Of a DNA stretch of 5,093 nt, positions 1-5,093 are shown piece after piece. The position numbers were made by a program, and so were the translations under genes. This stretch comes from Verrucomicrobiota bacterium. Lineage in GTDB: Bacteria > Chlamydiota > Chlamydiia > Chlamydiales > Rhabdochlamydiaceae. Below the pieces are notes generated by a model, which saw nothing but the letters and a program-made list of their open reading frames with translations, was not told the DNA's origin and ran no database searches. The stretch covers positions 1 through 5,093 of the forward strand of contig CAJCIW010000166.1 of assembly GCA_903970455.1 (NCBI GenBank), given 5' to 3'. Positions within the stretch are counted from its first letter, which is position 1. Each line of letters begins with the position of its first letter.

Positions 1-1
1 A

Positions 2-3000
2 AAAAAAGAAAAAACTTTTACTTGGAAGGAAAATCACTGGCTTGAATCCATAGAGGTGAAAGACGGACAGAAGAAACTGCTTTTTAAGAAAAGATACGAT
101 TACGATCGTTTTGGGAATCCCATCCTTGAAGAATTTACAGGCGATTTAACCGGAATGGGACAACTTGAAACCTATACGACAAAAAGGGTGTTTTCGGAAG
201 ATGGCCGCCATCTTCTTCTGCGCGAAGAAACAGAAGACGGCAAAATCGTATCCTTCACCTATCTTTCTGAGACAAATCTCGTCACTTCAAAACTCACCTG
301 GGATAAAGAAAAAATTATCCTCCGAGAATTTTCCGATTACGACGACTGCAACAATCTCATTCAGACAATCGTCGATGATGGAAAAAGCGTGGATCAACGC
401 GATTTAACAGGAGTCACGGAAAGAAAAATCACCCGTTATCAATTGAGGCAGCAGCCTCCATTCTTGCACATGATCGAATGGATTGAGGAAAAATATCTCG
501 AGGACGGCCAGGAAAAACTCTTAAAGCGCACGCATCTTGAATACGACCCATACGGCAATGTCAAGCAAGAAGAAATCTACGATCCCGATGGCCGTCATGT
601 GTATACGCTCTTCAAAGAATACAACGAAAGAGGGACTTTAGTTTCAGAAACCAATGCGATAGGACAAAAAAAAGTCTACGGCGATGATGCTCGAGGGCGT
701 GTGACCTCAGCCACCAATTTCTCCAATAGAATCGCAAAAACTCTGCGTTACGATGCTCAGGGCCGTCTTCGCGAGCAGACCGAAAAAGGAGACGATGGCC
801 TCGCCCATTCCACATTCTTTAATTACGACCTTCATGATCGCCTCATCCAAAAAATTGATCCCTTCGAAAACAATACCCAATACGCCTACGATCTTCTTGT
901 CAACAAAGTCACGAGAACTGACTTTCCTTCGATTAGTTCGCCAAATGATGAACCCGCTTCTGTCACTACTCACGCCATCTATGATGCCCTGGGAAATGAA
1001 ATTTCCAAAACCGATGCGAATGGCCATACAACCCTATACCGTTACAACGCCTATGGATCCCCCACAGAAATTACCCGTCCGGATGGAAGCAAGGAGCTCT
1101 TCCGCTATGAAAAAAACAGCATGCTTGCGACCCATACCGATCCAGATGGCCTGACCATTGCCTACACGCACGACGTCCTCGGAAGAGTTTTGTCTAAAAC
1201 GTATCACTTTCAAGACGAGATCATTGCAATAGAGAAGTTTACATACAGCGGCTTTCATCTGCTGACAGAAACCGACAAAGAAGGCTACGTCACAACATAC
1301 ACTTACGACGGCGCCGGCAGAAAAATTCAAGAAGAGCGTTGCGACAGGGTAGTGGAATTTCATTACAATGCCCTTGGACAACTTACAACAGTTCGCAAGC
1401 AAAATCAGAATAACACACTGCTCGTCCATTATCATCGCGACCTACTTGACCGCGTCTTGGAAGAAACTAAAACGGATGCCTTTGGCACTCCACTGTATAA
1501 AATCGGTTATACATATGATCTAGATGGCCAAATCAGAACCATTACGCGTTCTATTAAAGGAAAAGAGGCAATCGAGACATCGACTTACGACTCATTCGAG
1601 CGTTTGACCGAACACAAAGACGCCTTAGGGTTTGTGAACCGCACGATTTACGATGAAAATCATCAAAACCCCCTTGGCCAAAAAGTCTTGAAAATCGCCC
1701 AAATCGATCCCCAAGGCACCACAACAATGAAAACTTACGATGCTCTTTCTCGTCTCGTTGGAAAAGAGATTTTAAATCCTCATGGGAAAACCATTTCTGC
1801 TCTGGAAAAAATCTACGACCCTGTTGGCAACCTTACCTCCGATCGAGAACACATCTATAAGAATGACCAGTTTCAAAATGCTCAAACCATACAATACACC
1901 TATAGCCTAACCAACCAAATAAACACCTTAACAAGAGCCTACGGCACCAAAGACGCGAGAACCACAACATATACCTATTATCTCTCAGGTAAAGTCGCCA
2001 CCAAAACACTTCCCGACGGCATCGTACTGTCTTATGCCTATCATCCTCTAGGTTTCCTAAGCAGATTGGATTCTTCCGATGACGCCATTCAGCATTGCTT
2101 TAAACGCAATCTATTAGGTCATCTTTTAACCGCTACCGATGAAAAGCATCACTTTTCGATTAACCGAAAAGTCGATCCTTTTGGCAATGTGATCCATGAA
2201 GAATTCCCATGCGGCCTTACCGTTAAAAAAAATTACGATGCGTTCGATCGTCCCACTTTGGTTAAAATCGACAACGTCGGTGAAATTGTTTACAACTACG
2301 ATCCCTTGTTCCTAAAAAGTGTGGTCCGTTGTACTGAAAATGGGGAAGCGCTTTATTCCCACTACTATGATGAATATGACTTGAATGGAAATCTCATAGC
2401 AGAGAGCCTCATTGGAAATTCAGGCCAGTTGACTTATACCCGAGATTTAAACAATCAAAGAACTGCCATCATCAGCCCGTATTTCTCTCAAATGTGTTCG
2501 TATGATGCCAATGGCAACCTCCTTCGCAGCATCTTGGATAGTATTGAACATCGCTATAGTTACGATGATCTTTTCCAGCTTACCTCTGAAAACTCACTTC
2601 TTTACGCCTTCGACTCCGCCTACAATAGAACCCAAAAAAATGCACTCCTCCACGAAACGAATGACCTAAACGAACTTTCAGATCACTCTTACGATCAGAA
2701 CGGCAACCAATCTCTCAAAAAGACTTCTTCGGATACTTTTCTTTTAGTTCACGACCCCTTAAATCGTCTAATCGAGGCCACTTCGAACGAGAAAAAGATC
2801 CATTTTGTTTATGACCCTCTCGGAAGGCGATTAAACAAAACGGTTATTGCTAAGGATCGTAAAATTGAAGAGGAAAACTACCTCTACGACGGGCACAATG
2901 AAATCGGCGCCTTTCTCTCAAACAACACTCTCAAAAATTTGAGAATTCTCGGCGTTCCCAAACACAAACAAAACCCTGCCACGATTGCCGTCGAACTCGA

Positions 3001-3814
3001 AGGAAAACTCTTTGCTCCCATCCTCGATGTTCAAGGCAACATCCGCCGCCTAGTTGATGTGCAATCGAGAAGTATTGCAACCCATTATAATTTTACCGCC
3101 TTTGGCGAAGAACTAAACACAGATTTGCCTGCAAATTTAATCAACCCATGGCGATTTGCCTCGAAACGCTTCGATGCAGAGTTAGGACTTATCTATTTTG
3201 GCAAGCGTTACTATGACCCTGAAAATGGCCGTTGGCTAGAAACAGACCCTGCAGGGTTTGTCGACGGCATCAATCTCTATCAGTATGTGTTCAATAATCC
3301 ATTTCGGTACGTTGATCCTGATGGGCAATTTATCCAATTCGCGATCCCTCTTCTCATATGGGGAGCAGAAATCGTTCTCCCAAGTCTTTCCTCTATGATC
3401 CTCCCAATTCTGTATACAGCTAGTACAGCAGTCATATGGTATGCAGGATATAAGGCTTATGAAGGTTTAAATTCAGGAGACGACTACTCTGGAATCGATG
3501 ATTATGCAGCATACGTGAAGGGGCTTGAAGCATCTTCCGAAGAAGAAGTAAAAGAGAAAAAACCTCCTTATTCGGGAAAAGAATTGGGAAATGATCCCTC
3601 AAAATGCCCAGGAGAAGGTTTTGAATGGAAAGGAAAGGGAGAAGCGGGAAGTGGAAAAGGAAGCTGGGTTAAGGGACAAGGCAAGACAAAAGAAACTTTG
3701 TATCCAGATTTAGATCATCCTGCTCCAATTGGCCCCCATTGGGATTATGATGGACCTGAGCATCCACAGGGAGCAAGATTGTATCCAGATGGAACATGGG
3801 AGATTAAAACATGA
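2..3814 (+). CDS. Rhs/YD-repeat polymorphic toxin with C-terminal type 37-like toxin tip (5'-partial)
   Basis: This is the C-terminal part of a large Rhs protein. The frame is open from position 2 with no stop, so the GTG at 56 is only an internal valine codon and the real start is upstream of the window. Numbering from the codon at 2 gives 1270 residues. Seen: many YD repeats of the type YDxxGRL, for example TYTYDGAGRKIQEE and FVYDPLGRRLNKT. An RHS-associated core follows, with LIYFGKRYYDPENGRWL, DPAGFVDGINLYQYVFNNP and a terminal YVDPDGQ (residues 1104-1109). Known of the family: the repeats build a hollow beta-cage around the C-terminal toxin, and aspartates in the core motifs cut the tip free; candidates here are D1072, D1082, D1105 and D1107. 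After the core come a hydrophobic stretch (about 1110-1150), an acidic/lysine-rich linker and the tip (1188-1270). The stop overlaps the immunity gene start. Delivery route and N-terminal domains cannot be seen. The Rhs call is near certain; the toxin family is moderately sure. Confidence 0.95.
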   Translation, partial: KKEKTFTWKENHWLESIEVKDGQKKLLFKKRYDYDRFGNPILEEFTGDLTGMGQLETYTTKRVFSEDGRHLLLREETEDGKIVSFTYLSETNLVTSKLTWDKEKIILREFSDYDDCNNLIQTIVDDGKSVDQRDLTGVTERKITRYQLRQQPPFLHMIEWIEEKYLEDGQEKLLKRTHLEYDPYGNVKQEEIYDPDGRHVYTLFKEYNERGTLVSETNAIGQKKVYGDDARGRVTSATNFSNRIAKTLRYDAQGRLREQTEKGDDGLAHSTFFNYDLHDRLIQKIDPFENNTQYAYDLLVNKVTRTDFPSISSPNDEPASVTTHAIYDALGNEISKTDANGHTTLYRYNAYGSPTEITRPDGSKELFRYEKNSMLATHTDPDGLTIAYTHDVLGRVLSKTYHFQDEIIAIEKFTYSGFHLLTETDKEGYVTTYTYDGAGRKIQEERCDRVVEFHYNALGQLTTVRKQNQNNTLLVHYHRDLLDRVLEETKTDAFGTPLYKIGYTYDLDGQIRTITRSIKGKEAIETSTYDSFERLTEHKDALGFVNRTIYDENHQNPLGQKVLKIAQIDPQGTTTMKTYDALSRLVGKEILNPHGKTISALEKIYDPVGNLTSDREHIYKNDQFQNAQTIQYTYSLTNQINTLTRAYGTKDARTTTYTYYLSGKVATKTLPDGIVLSYAYHPLGFLSRLDSSDDAIQHCFKRNLLGHLLTATDEKHHFSINRKVDPFGNVIHEEFPCGLTVKKNYDAFDRPTLVKIDNVGEIVYNYDPLFLKSVVRCTENGEALYSHYYDEYDLNGNLIAESLIGNSGQLTYTRDLNNQRTAIISPYFSQMCSYDANGNLLRSILDSIEHRYSYDDLFQLTSENSLLYAFDSAYNRTQKNALLHETNDLNELSDHSYDQNGNQSLKKTSSDTFLLVHDPLNRLIEATSNEKKIHFVYDPLGRRLNKTVIAKDRKIEEENYLYDGHNEIGAFLSNNTLKNLRILGVPKHKQNPATIAVELEGKLFAPILDVQGNIRRLVDVQSRSIATHYNFTAFGEELNTDLPANLINPWRFASKRFDAELGLIYFGKRYYDPENGRWLETDPAGFVDGINLYQYVFNNPFRYVDPDGQFIQFAIPLLIWGAEIVLPSLSSMILPILYTASTAVIWYAGYKAYEGLNSGDDYSGIDDYAAYVKGLEASSEEEVKEKKPPYSGKELGNDPSKCPGEGFEWKGKGEAGSGKGSWVKGQGKTKETLYPDLDHPAPIGPHWDYDGPEHPQGARLYPDGTWEIKT
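3329..3811 (+). other. Variable C-terminal region of the Rhs protein: hydrophobic segment plus toxin tip
   Basis: This 161-residue extension follows the DPDGQ end of the Rhs core and is the part that varies between Rhs relatives. It begins with a hydrophobic run of about 40 residues (FIQFAIPLLIWGAEIVLPSL and the following SSMILPILYTASTAVIWYAG) that could form one or two membrane-inserting helices. A linker rich in D, E and K follows. The last ~83 residues contain CPGEGFEWKGKG, a Gly/Lys-rich loop, then YPDLDHPAPIGPHWDY and a terminal RLYPDGTWEIK. The HPDLxHPxPxGPHWDY-like signature with a YPDG tail matches what I remember of the 'polymorphic toxin type 37' (Ntox37) family, usually predicted to be a nuclease. 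Candidate functional residues, counted from the codon at position 2, are D1236, D1238, H1239, H1246, D1248 and R1259. The family assignment is from memory; no activity can be shown from sequence alone. Confidence 0.7.
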
Positions 3815-4392
3815 TAAAGTTTAACCGACACTGGCTAAACCATGCTCAAGCATTCGCTTATTTTCAGTATACCTTAGCAGATGCTAGCACCTTGTCGTCA
3901 TTATTATTAAAAAATTTAAATTTTGAAATGGGCAGATTTTATACTCTATTACCCGATGACGCTAATCCCGATCAAATCCATGAATTCAGATTGGGCGGAA
4001 TAGCTAAAGGAGTAAGAGATCAAGTCAATACTATTGTATTAAACAAAATATCGACGAATAATAGGCTATCATGTGTCTTCGATGATATAAATGACACTTT
4101 TAAACCTGAATATGAAGATGCATTGTTTTCGTCTTGCGGTTTAGTGTATGAAAAGGAGATTTACCATTTAATCACAAAAAAAACATCCTCAATTCAGAAT
4201 ATTAATAGTTGCTTTCGCATTTCAAATGCGATGTGGCACTCTCTATGCGTATTATCAGAAATTAGCTTGACCAAGAAAGCAGACAAGAGCCTGTCTTTGA
4301 AAGAATTAGAAAGAGTTTGTTTGAATACCGAATTGATAATAGTAGGGGCTTACGATGGAGAGGGTTATGTATTTTGGGAAAAATCGAATTAA
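3811..4392 (+). CDS. Probable cognate immunity protein for the Rhs toxin tip
   Basis: A 193-residue protein whose ATG overlaps the Rhs stop (ATGA), so the two are translationally coupled. A GGGAG ribosome binding site at 3798-3802 lies inside the Rhs tail, eight bases upstream. No signal peptide or membrane segment is seen, so it should be cytoplasmic. I do not recognise a named family. Visible features are an aromatic N-terminus (FNRHWLNHAQAFAYFQYTLA), a middle part rich in Asp and Asn, and a C-terminal strand ELIIVGAYDGEGYVFWEK typical of small alpha/beta immunity proteins. The function is inferred from position: in Rhs and other polymorphic-toxin loci the gene directly after the tip encodes the protein that binds and blocks it. 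The gene is visibly more AT-rich than the Rhs core, in keeping with acquisition as a unit with the tip. Being a real gene is very likely; its immunity role is likely; its structural family is unknown. Confidence 0.85.
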   Translation: MIKFNRHWLNHAQAFAYFQYTLADASTLSSLLLKNLNFEMGRFYTLLPDDANPDQIHEFRLGGIAKGVRDQVNTIVLNKISTNNRLSCVFDDINDTFKPEYEDALFSSCGLVYEKEIYHLITKKTSSIQNINSCFRISNAMWHSLCVLSEISLTKKADKSLSLKELERVCLNTELIIVGAYDGEGYVFWEKSN

Positions 4393-4678
4393 AATCAAAA
4401 AAAGTAGCAAAACCAAGTCACTAATCCAGATGGAACACCTTGACTACCAATTAAAGAATAAGAATGAGAATCCTTTTATGAATGATGGCGATGATAATAA
4501 ATTCAATTGGGGGGACACAGCACTAATAAAGAAGAATGCTCCACCCCATTTGCATCCGGGAGAAATTGTATCAATTTGCTCTGTAATAAAAATAGATCCA
4601 GATGATGTAAAAAAAGATCCTTCTCTGATTGAATCCACTTGGTTGTACACTGGGGTGTCAACTTTGACCCATATTTGA
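4355..4678 (+). CDS. Truncated second immunity-like protein (Imm31-like GDxxxI...APPxxxPGE domain), probably an orphan remnant
   Basis: A 107-residue frame that starts 38 bases inside the preceding immunity gene. The ATG at 4355 has an AGTAGGGG site at 4341-4348; the ATGs at 4367, 4430 and 4478 are in-frame alternatives, and 4478 directly precedes the recognisable domain. From about residue 48 it reads KFNWGDTALIKKNAPPHLHPGE, then IVSICSVIKI and ESTWLYT. This resembles small beta-barrel immunity proteins that I recall (Imm31-like) in which GDxVxI...AP...PGE is followed by WxYxVEFGDGSSxxIPE. Here the match stops at WLYT (residue 99, about position 4650), and eight unrelated residues lead to a stop. 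The last third of the domain is therefore missing, apparently replaced by foreign DNA. The first ~45 residues, rich in Lys, Ser and Asn, may be read-through of a decayed toxin tail and not true protein. It is probably non-functional. The family assignment is from memory and only moderately sure. Confidence 0.5.
   Translation: MERVMYFGKNRIKIKKSSKTKSLIQMEHLDYQLKNKNENPFMNDGDDNKFNWGDTALIKKNAPPHLHPGEIVSICSVIKIDPDDVKKDPSLIESTWLYTGVSTLTHI
4393..4477 (+). other. Possible decayed tail of a displaced toxin tip
   Basis: Between the two immunity genes one frame reads QNQVTNPDGTP and then a stop (about 4408-4440). The frame used by the downstream ORF continues with DYQLKNKNENPF just before the ATG at 4478. 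Joined by a single frameshift these would read like the end of a toxin tip (NPDGTP-DYQLKN), placed directly before an immunity-like domain, as expected of a displaced tip/immunity module. The stretch ATCCAGATGGAACA (4424-4437) is also present at the end of the current tip (3783-3796). The frames are short, so this is suggestive only. Confidence 0.25.
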
Positions 4679-4735
4679 AATTTTCTCTGAGCAACAATTC
4701 CGGCAAGAAACGGTAACATCCTCCCTCTGATATTA
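4650..4735. mobile_element. Possible insertion sequence end (IS21-family-like), remnant
   Basis: Exactly where the immunity-like domain breaks off, the sequence becomes TGGGGTGTCAACTTTGACCC followed by ATATTTGAAATTTTC. Read on the minus strand this gives two spaced units, TTTCAAATATGGGTCA and AAGTTGACACCCCA. Spaced GGGTCA/TTGACA-type units at the tips are what I recall for IS21-family ends. No istA or istB sequence follows, so only an end would remain; the inner limit is a guess. The call rests on motif resemblance and on the abrupt loss of the preceding domain. Confidence 0.35.
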
Positions 4736-4764
4736 AACCCTGTGACTCATCCCAGTTATATTCT

Positions 4765-4782
4765 CAGCGTCCTACGGCGCTG
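4765..4782. repeat. Small GC-rich hairpin
   Basis: CAGCGTC and GGCGCTG pair over 7 bp (one G-T pair) around the loop CTAC. It sits two bases before the larger inverted repeat at 4785-4831 and probably belongs to the same structure. No T-run follows, so it is not a clear intrinsic terminator. Confidence 0.5.
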
Positions 4783-4784
4783 TT

Positions 4785-4831
4785 CCGATACATCGAGATC
4801 GGCTCAAGAAGAGCCGCTCTCGATGTATCGG
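4785..4831. repeat. Near-perfect 21-bp inverted repeat with 5-base loop
   Basis: The arm CCGATACATCGAGATCGGCTC (4785-4805) pairs with 4811-4831 at 20 of 21 positions around the loop AAGAA; the only mismatch is T4799 against C4817. As RNA this is a very stable stem that would stop or shield transcripts coming from the toxin locus. It is followed by GCTTTGTTG and not by a proper T-tract, so a classical Rho-independent terminator is doubtful. A dispersed palindromic repeat or the end of a small mobile element fits at least as well. Confidence 0.75.
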
Positions 4832-4893
4832 GCTTTGTTGATGCAGTATTTTGTAGGGGAGGATATTGAAAATTCTCTTCTAAGGAAATTTTT

Positions 4894-4922
4894 TTGACTC
4901 TGTTAAAACAATCATGCAGAAT
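4894..4922 (+). promoter_or_regulatory. Predicted sigma70-type promoter for the gene at 4953
   Basis: TTGACT (4894-4899) is a close -35 match, and CAGAAT (4917-4922) a moderate -10 match, at the optimal 17-base spacing. The A/T-rich stretch GGAAATTTTTT lies just upstream. The transcript would start near 4929 and give a short leader before the ATG at 4953. No other promoter this good was seen in the spacer. Confidence 0.45.
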
Positions 4923-4952
4923 GGCTCGTCTTAATTTTAGGAGAGGAGCTCT

Positions 4953-5093
4953 ATGAATATTCCATCACGAGATTGGCGTAAGCGAAGCCATCGTCTTTGC
5001 GAGAGTCGCGATGAATTCAAAGCGAGAAATCGCGAGAAAGCAGAAAAAATTAAAGCACTAGAGGGTAAAGCATTAGATCTTGAGCACAGTAGA
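4953..5093 (+). CDS. 3'-truncated ORF, possible transposase N-terminus
   Basis: An ATG with a strong purine-rich ribosome binding site (AGGAGAGGAG, 4939-4948) opens a frame that stays open to the window edge, giving 47 residues. The visible part starts MNIPSRDWRKRSHRLCESRD and continues with lysine, glutamate and alanine-rich sequence (FKARNREKAEKIKALEGKAL) that should form a basic helix or coiled coil. I recall N-termini of the form xDWRxRSxxxKxxRDxxKxK in certain bacterial DDE transposases, and the neighbouring inverted repeat and IS-like sequence fit a mobile element. The visible part has no catalytic motif, so the product stays tentative; another basic coiled-coil protein is possible. It is separately transcribed from the toxin locus, judging by the 274-base spacer and its own promoter. 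Confidence 0.6.
   Translation, partial: MNIPSRDWRKRSHRLCESRDEFKARNREKAEKIKALEGKALDLEHSR

Noticed and set aside
1..14. A-rich run at the left edge
   Set aside because: It reads as ordinary lysine and glutamate codons of the Rhs frame.
165..407. Open frame of 80 codons on the + strand
   Set aside because: It lies wholly within the Rhs coding frame, and its translation is low-complexity without any recognisable motif.
612..1435. Several open frames on both strands (67-133 codons)
   Set aside because: All overlap the strong YD-repeat frame, have no ribosome binding site of note and show no protein-like pattern.
4216..4230. CGCATTT-C-AAATGCG perfect inverted repeat
   Set aside because: A 7-bp palindrome inside the immunity coding region is expected by chance in AT-rich sequence, and no regulatory context is visible.
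4503..4706. Minus-strand open frame of 67 codons
   Set aside because: Antisense shadow of the immunity-like ORF with no family pattern.
4444..4719. Minus-strand open frame of 91 codons, ATG preceded by AGAGGGAGG
   Set aside because: The purine-rich site is almost touching the ATG and the frame runs antisense through the immunity-like domain. Its translation looks like a shadow. The start region may instead be part of an IS end.
4785..4840. Classical Rho-independent terminator
   Set aside because: The stem is strong, but GCTTTGTTG after it is not a U-tract and the stem is unusually long, so it is listed as an inverted repeat.

Overview
The window most likely comes from an environmental chlamydia (Chlamydiota, Parachlamydia/Waddlia-like). 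I infer this from the style of the Rhs core and from the moderate GC content with an AT-rich accessory part; it rests on recall of family sequences, not on a search. The locus is the 3' end of a polymorphic-toxin (Rhs) locus, followed by its immunity gene, a decayed second module and mobile-element debris.

Layout. Positions 2-3814 hold the C-terminal ~1270 residues of a giant Rhs/YD-repeat protein. The frame is open to the left edge, so the true start lies outside the window. The YD-repeat shell ends in a canonical RHS-associated core at about 3328. A short variable C-terminus follows: a hydrophobic segment, a charged linker and an ~83-residue toxin tip that looks like the family I know as polymorphic toxin type 37. 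Its stop codon overlaps the start of a 193-aa gene (3811-4392, ATGA overlap), which by position is the cognate immunity protein.

A third ORF (4355-4678) starts inside the end of the immunity gene. It has the beginning of a second, unrelated immunity-like domain (GDTxxIKKxAPPxxxPGE... type). The stretch just before that domain carries what looks like the decayed tail of another toxin tip. The domain breaks off at about 4650, where the sequence turns into something resembling an IS21-family insertion sequence end. This is the usual picture of a displaced toxin/immunity pair left behind after tip exchange and later damaged by an IS.

Positions 4679-4952 are non-coding. They contain a small hairpin, a near-perfect 21-bp inverted repeat and a plausible sigma70-type promoter. 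A new gene opens at 4953 with a strong ribosome binding site and runs off the right edge. Its 47 visible residues are basic and predicted helical, and may be the N-terminus of a transposase.

Working together: the Rhs shell encloses and delivers the tip, the tip is the toxic activity, and the overlapping downstream gene protects the producer. No RNA genes, CRISPR arrays or origins were seen.
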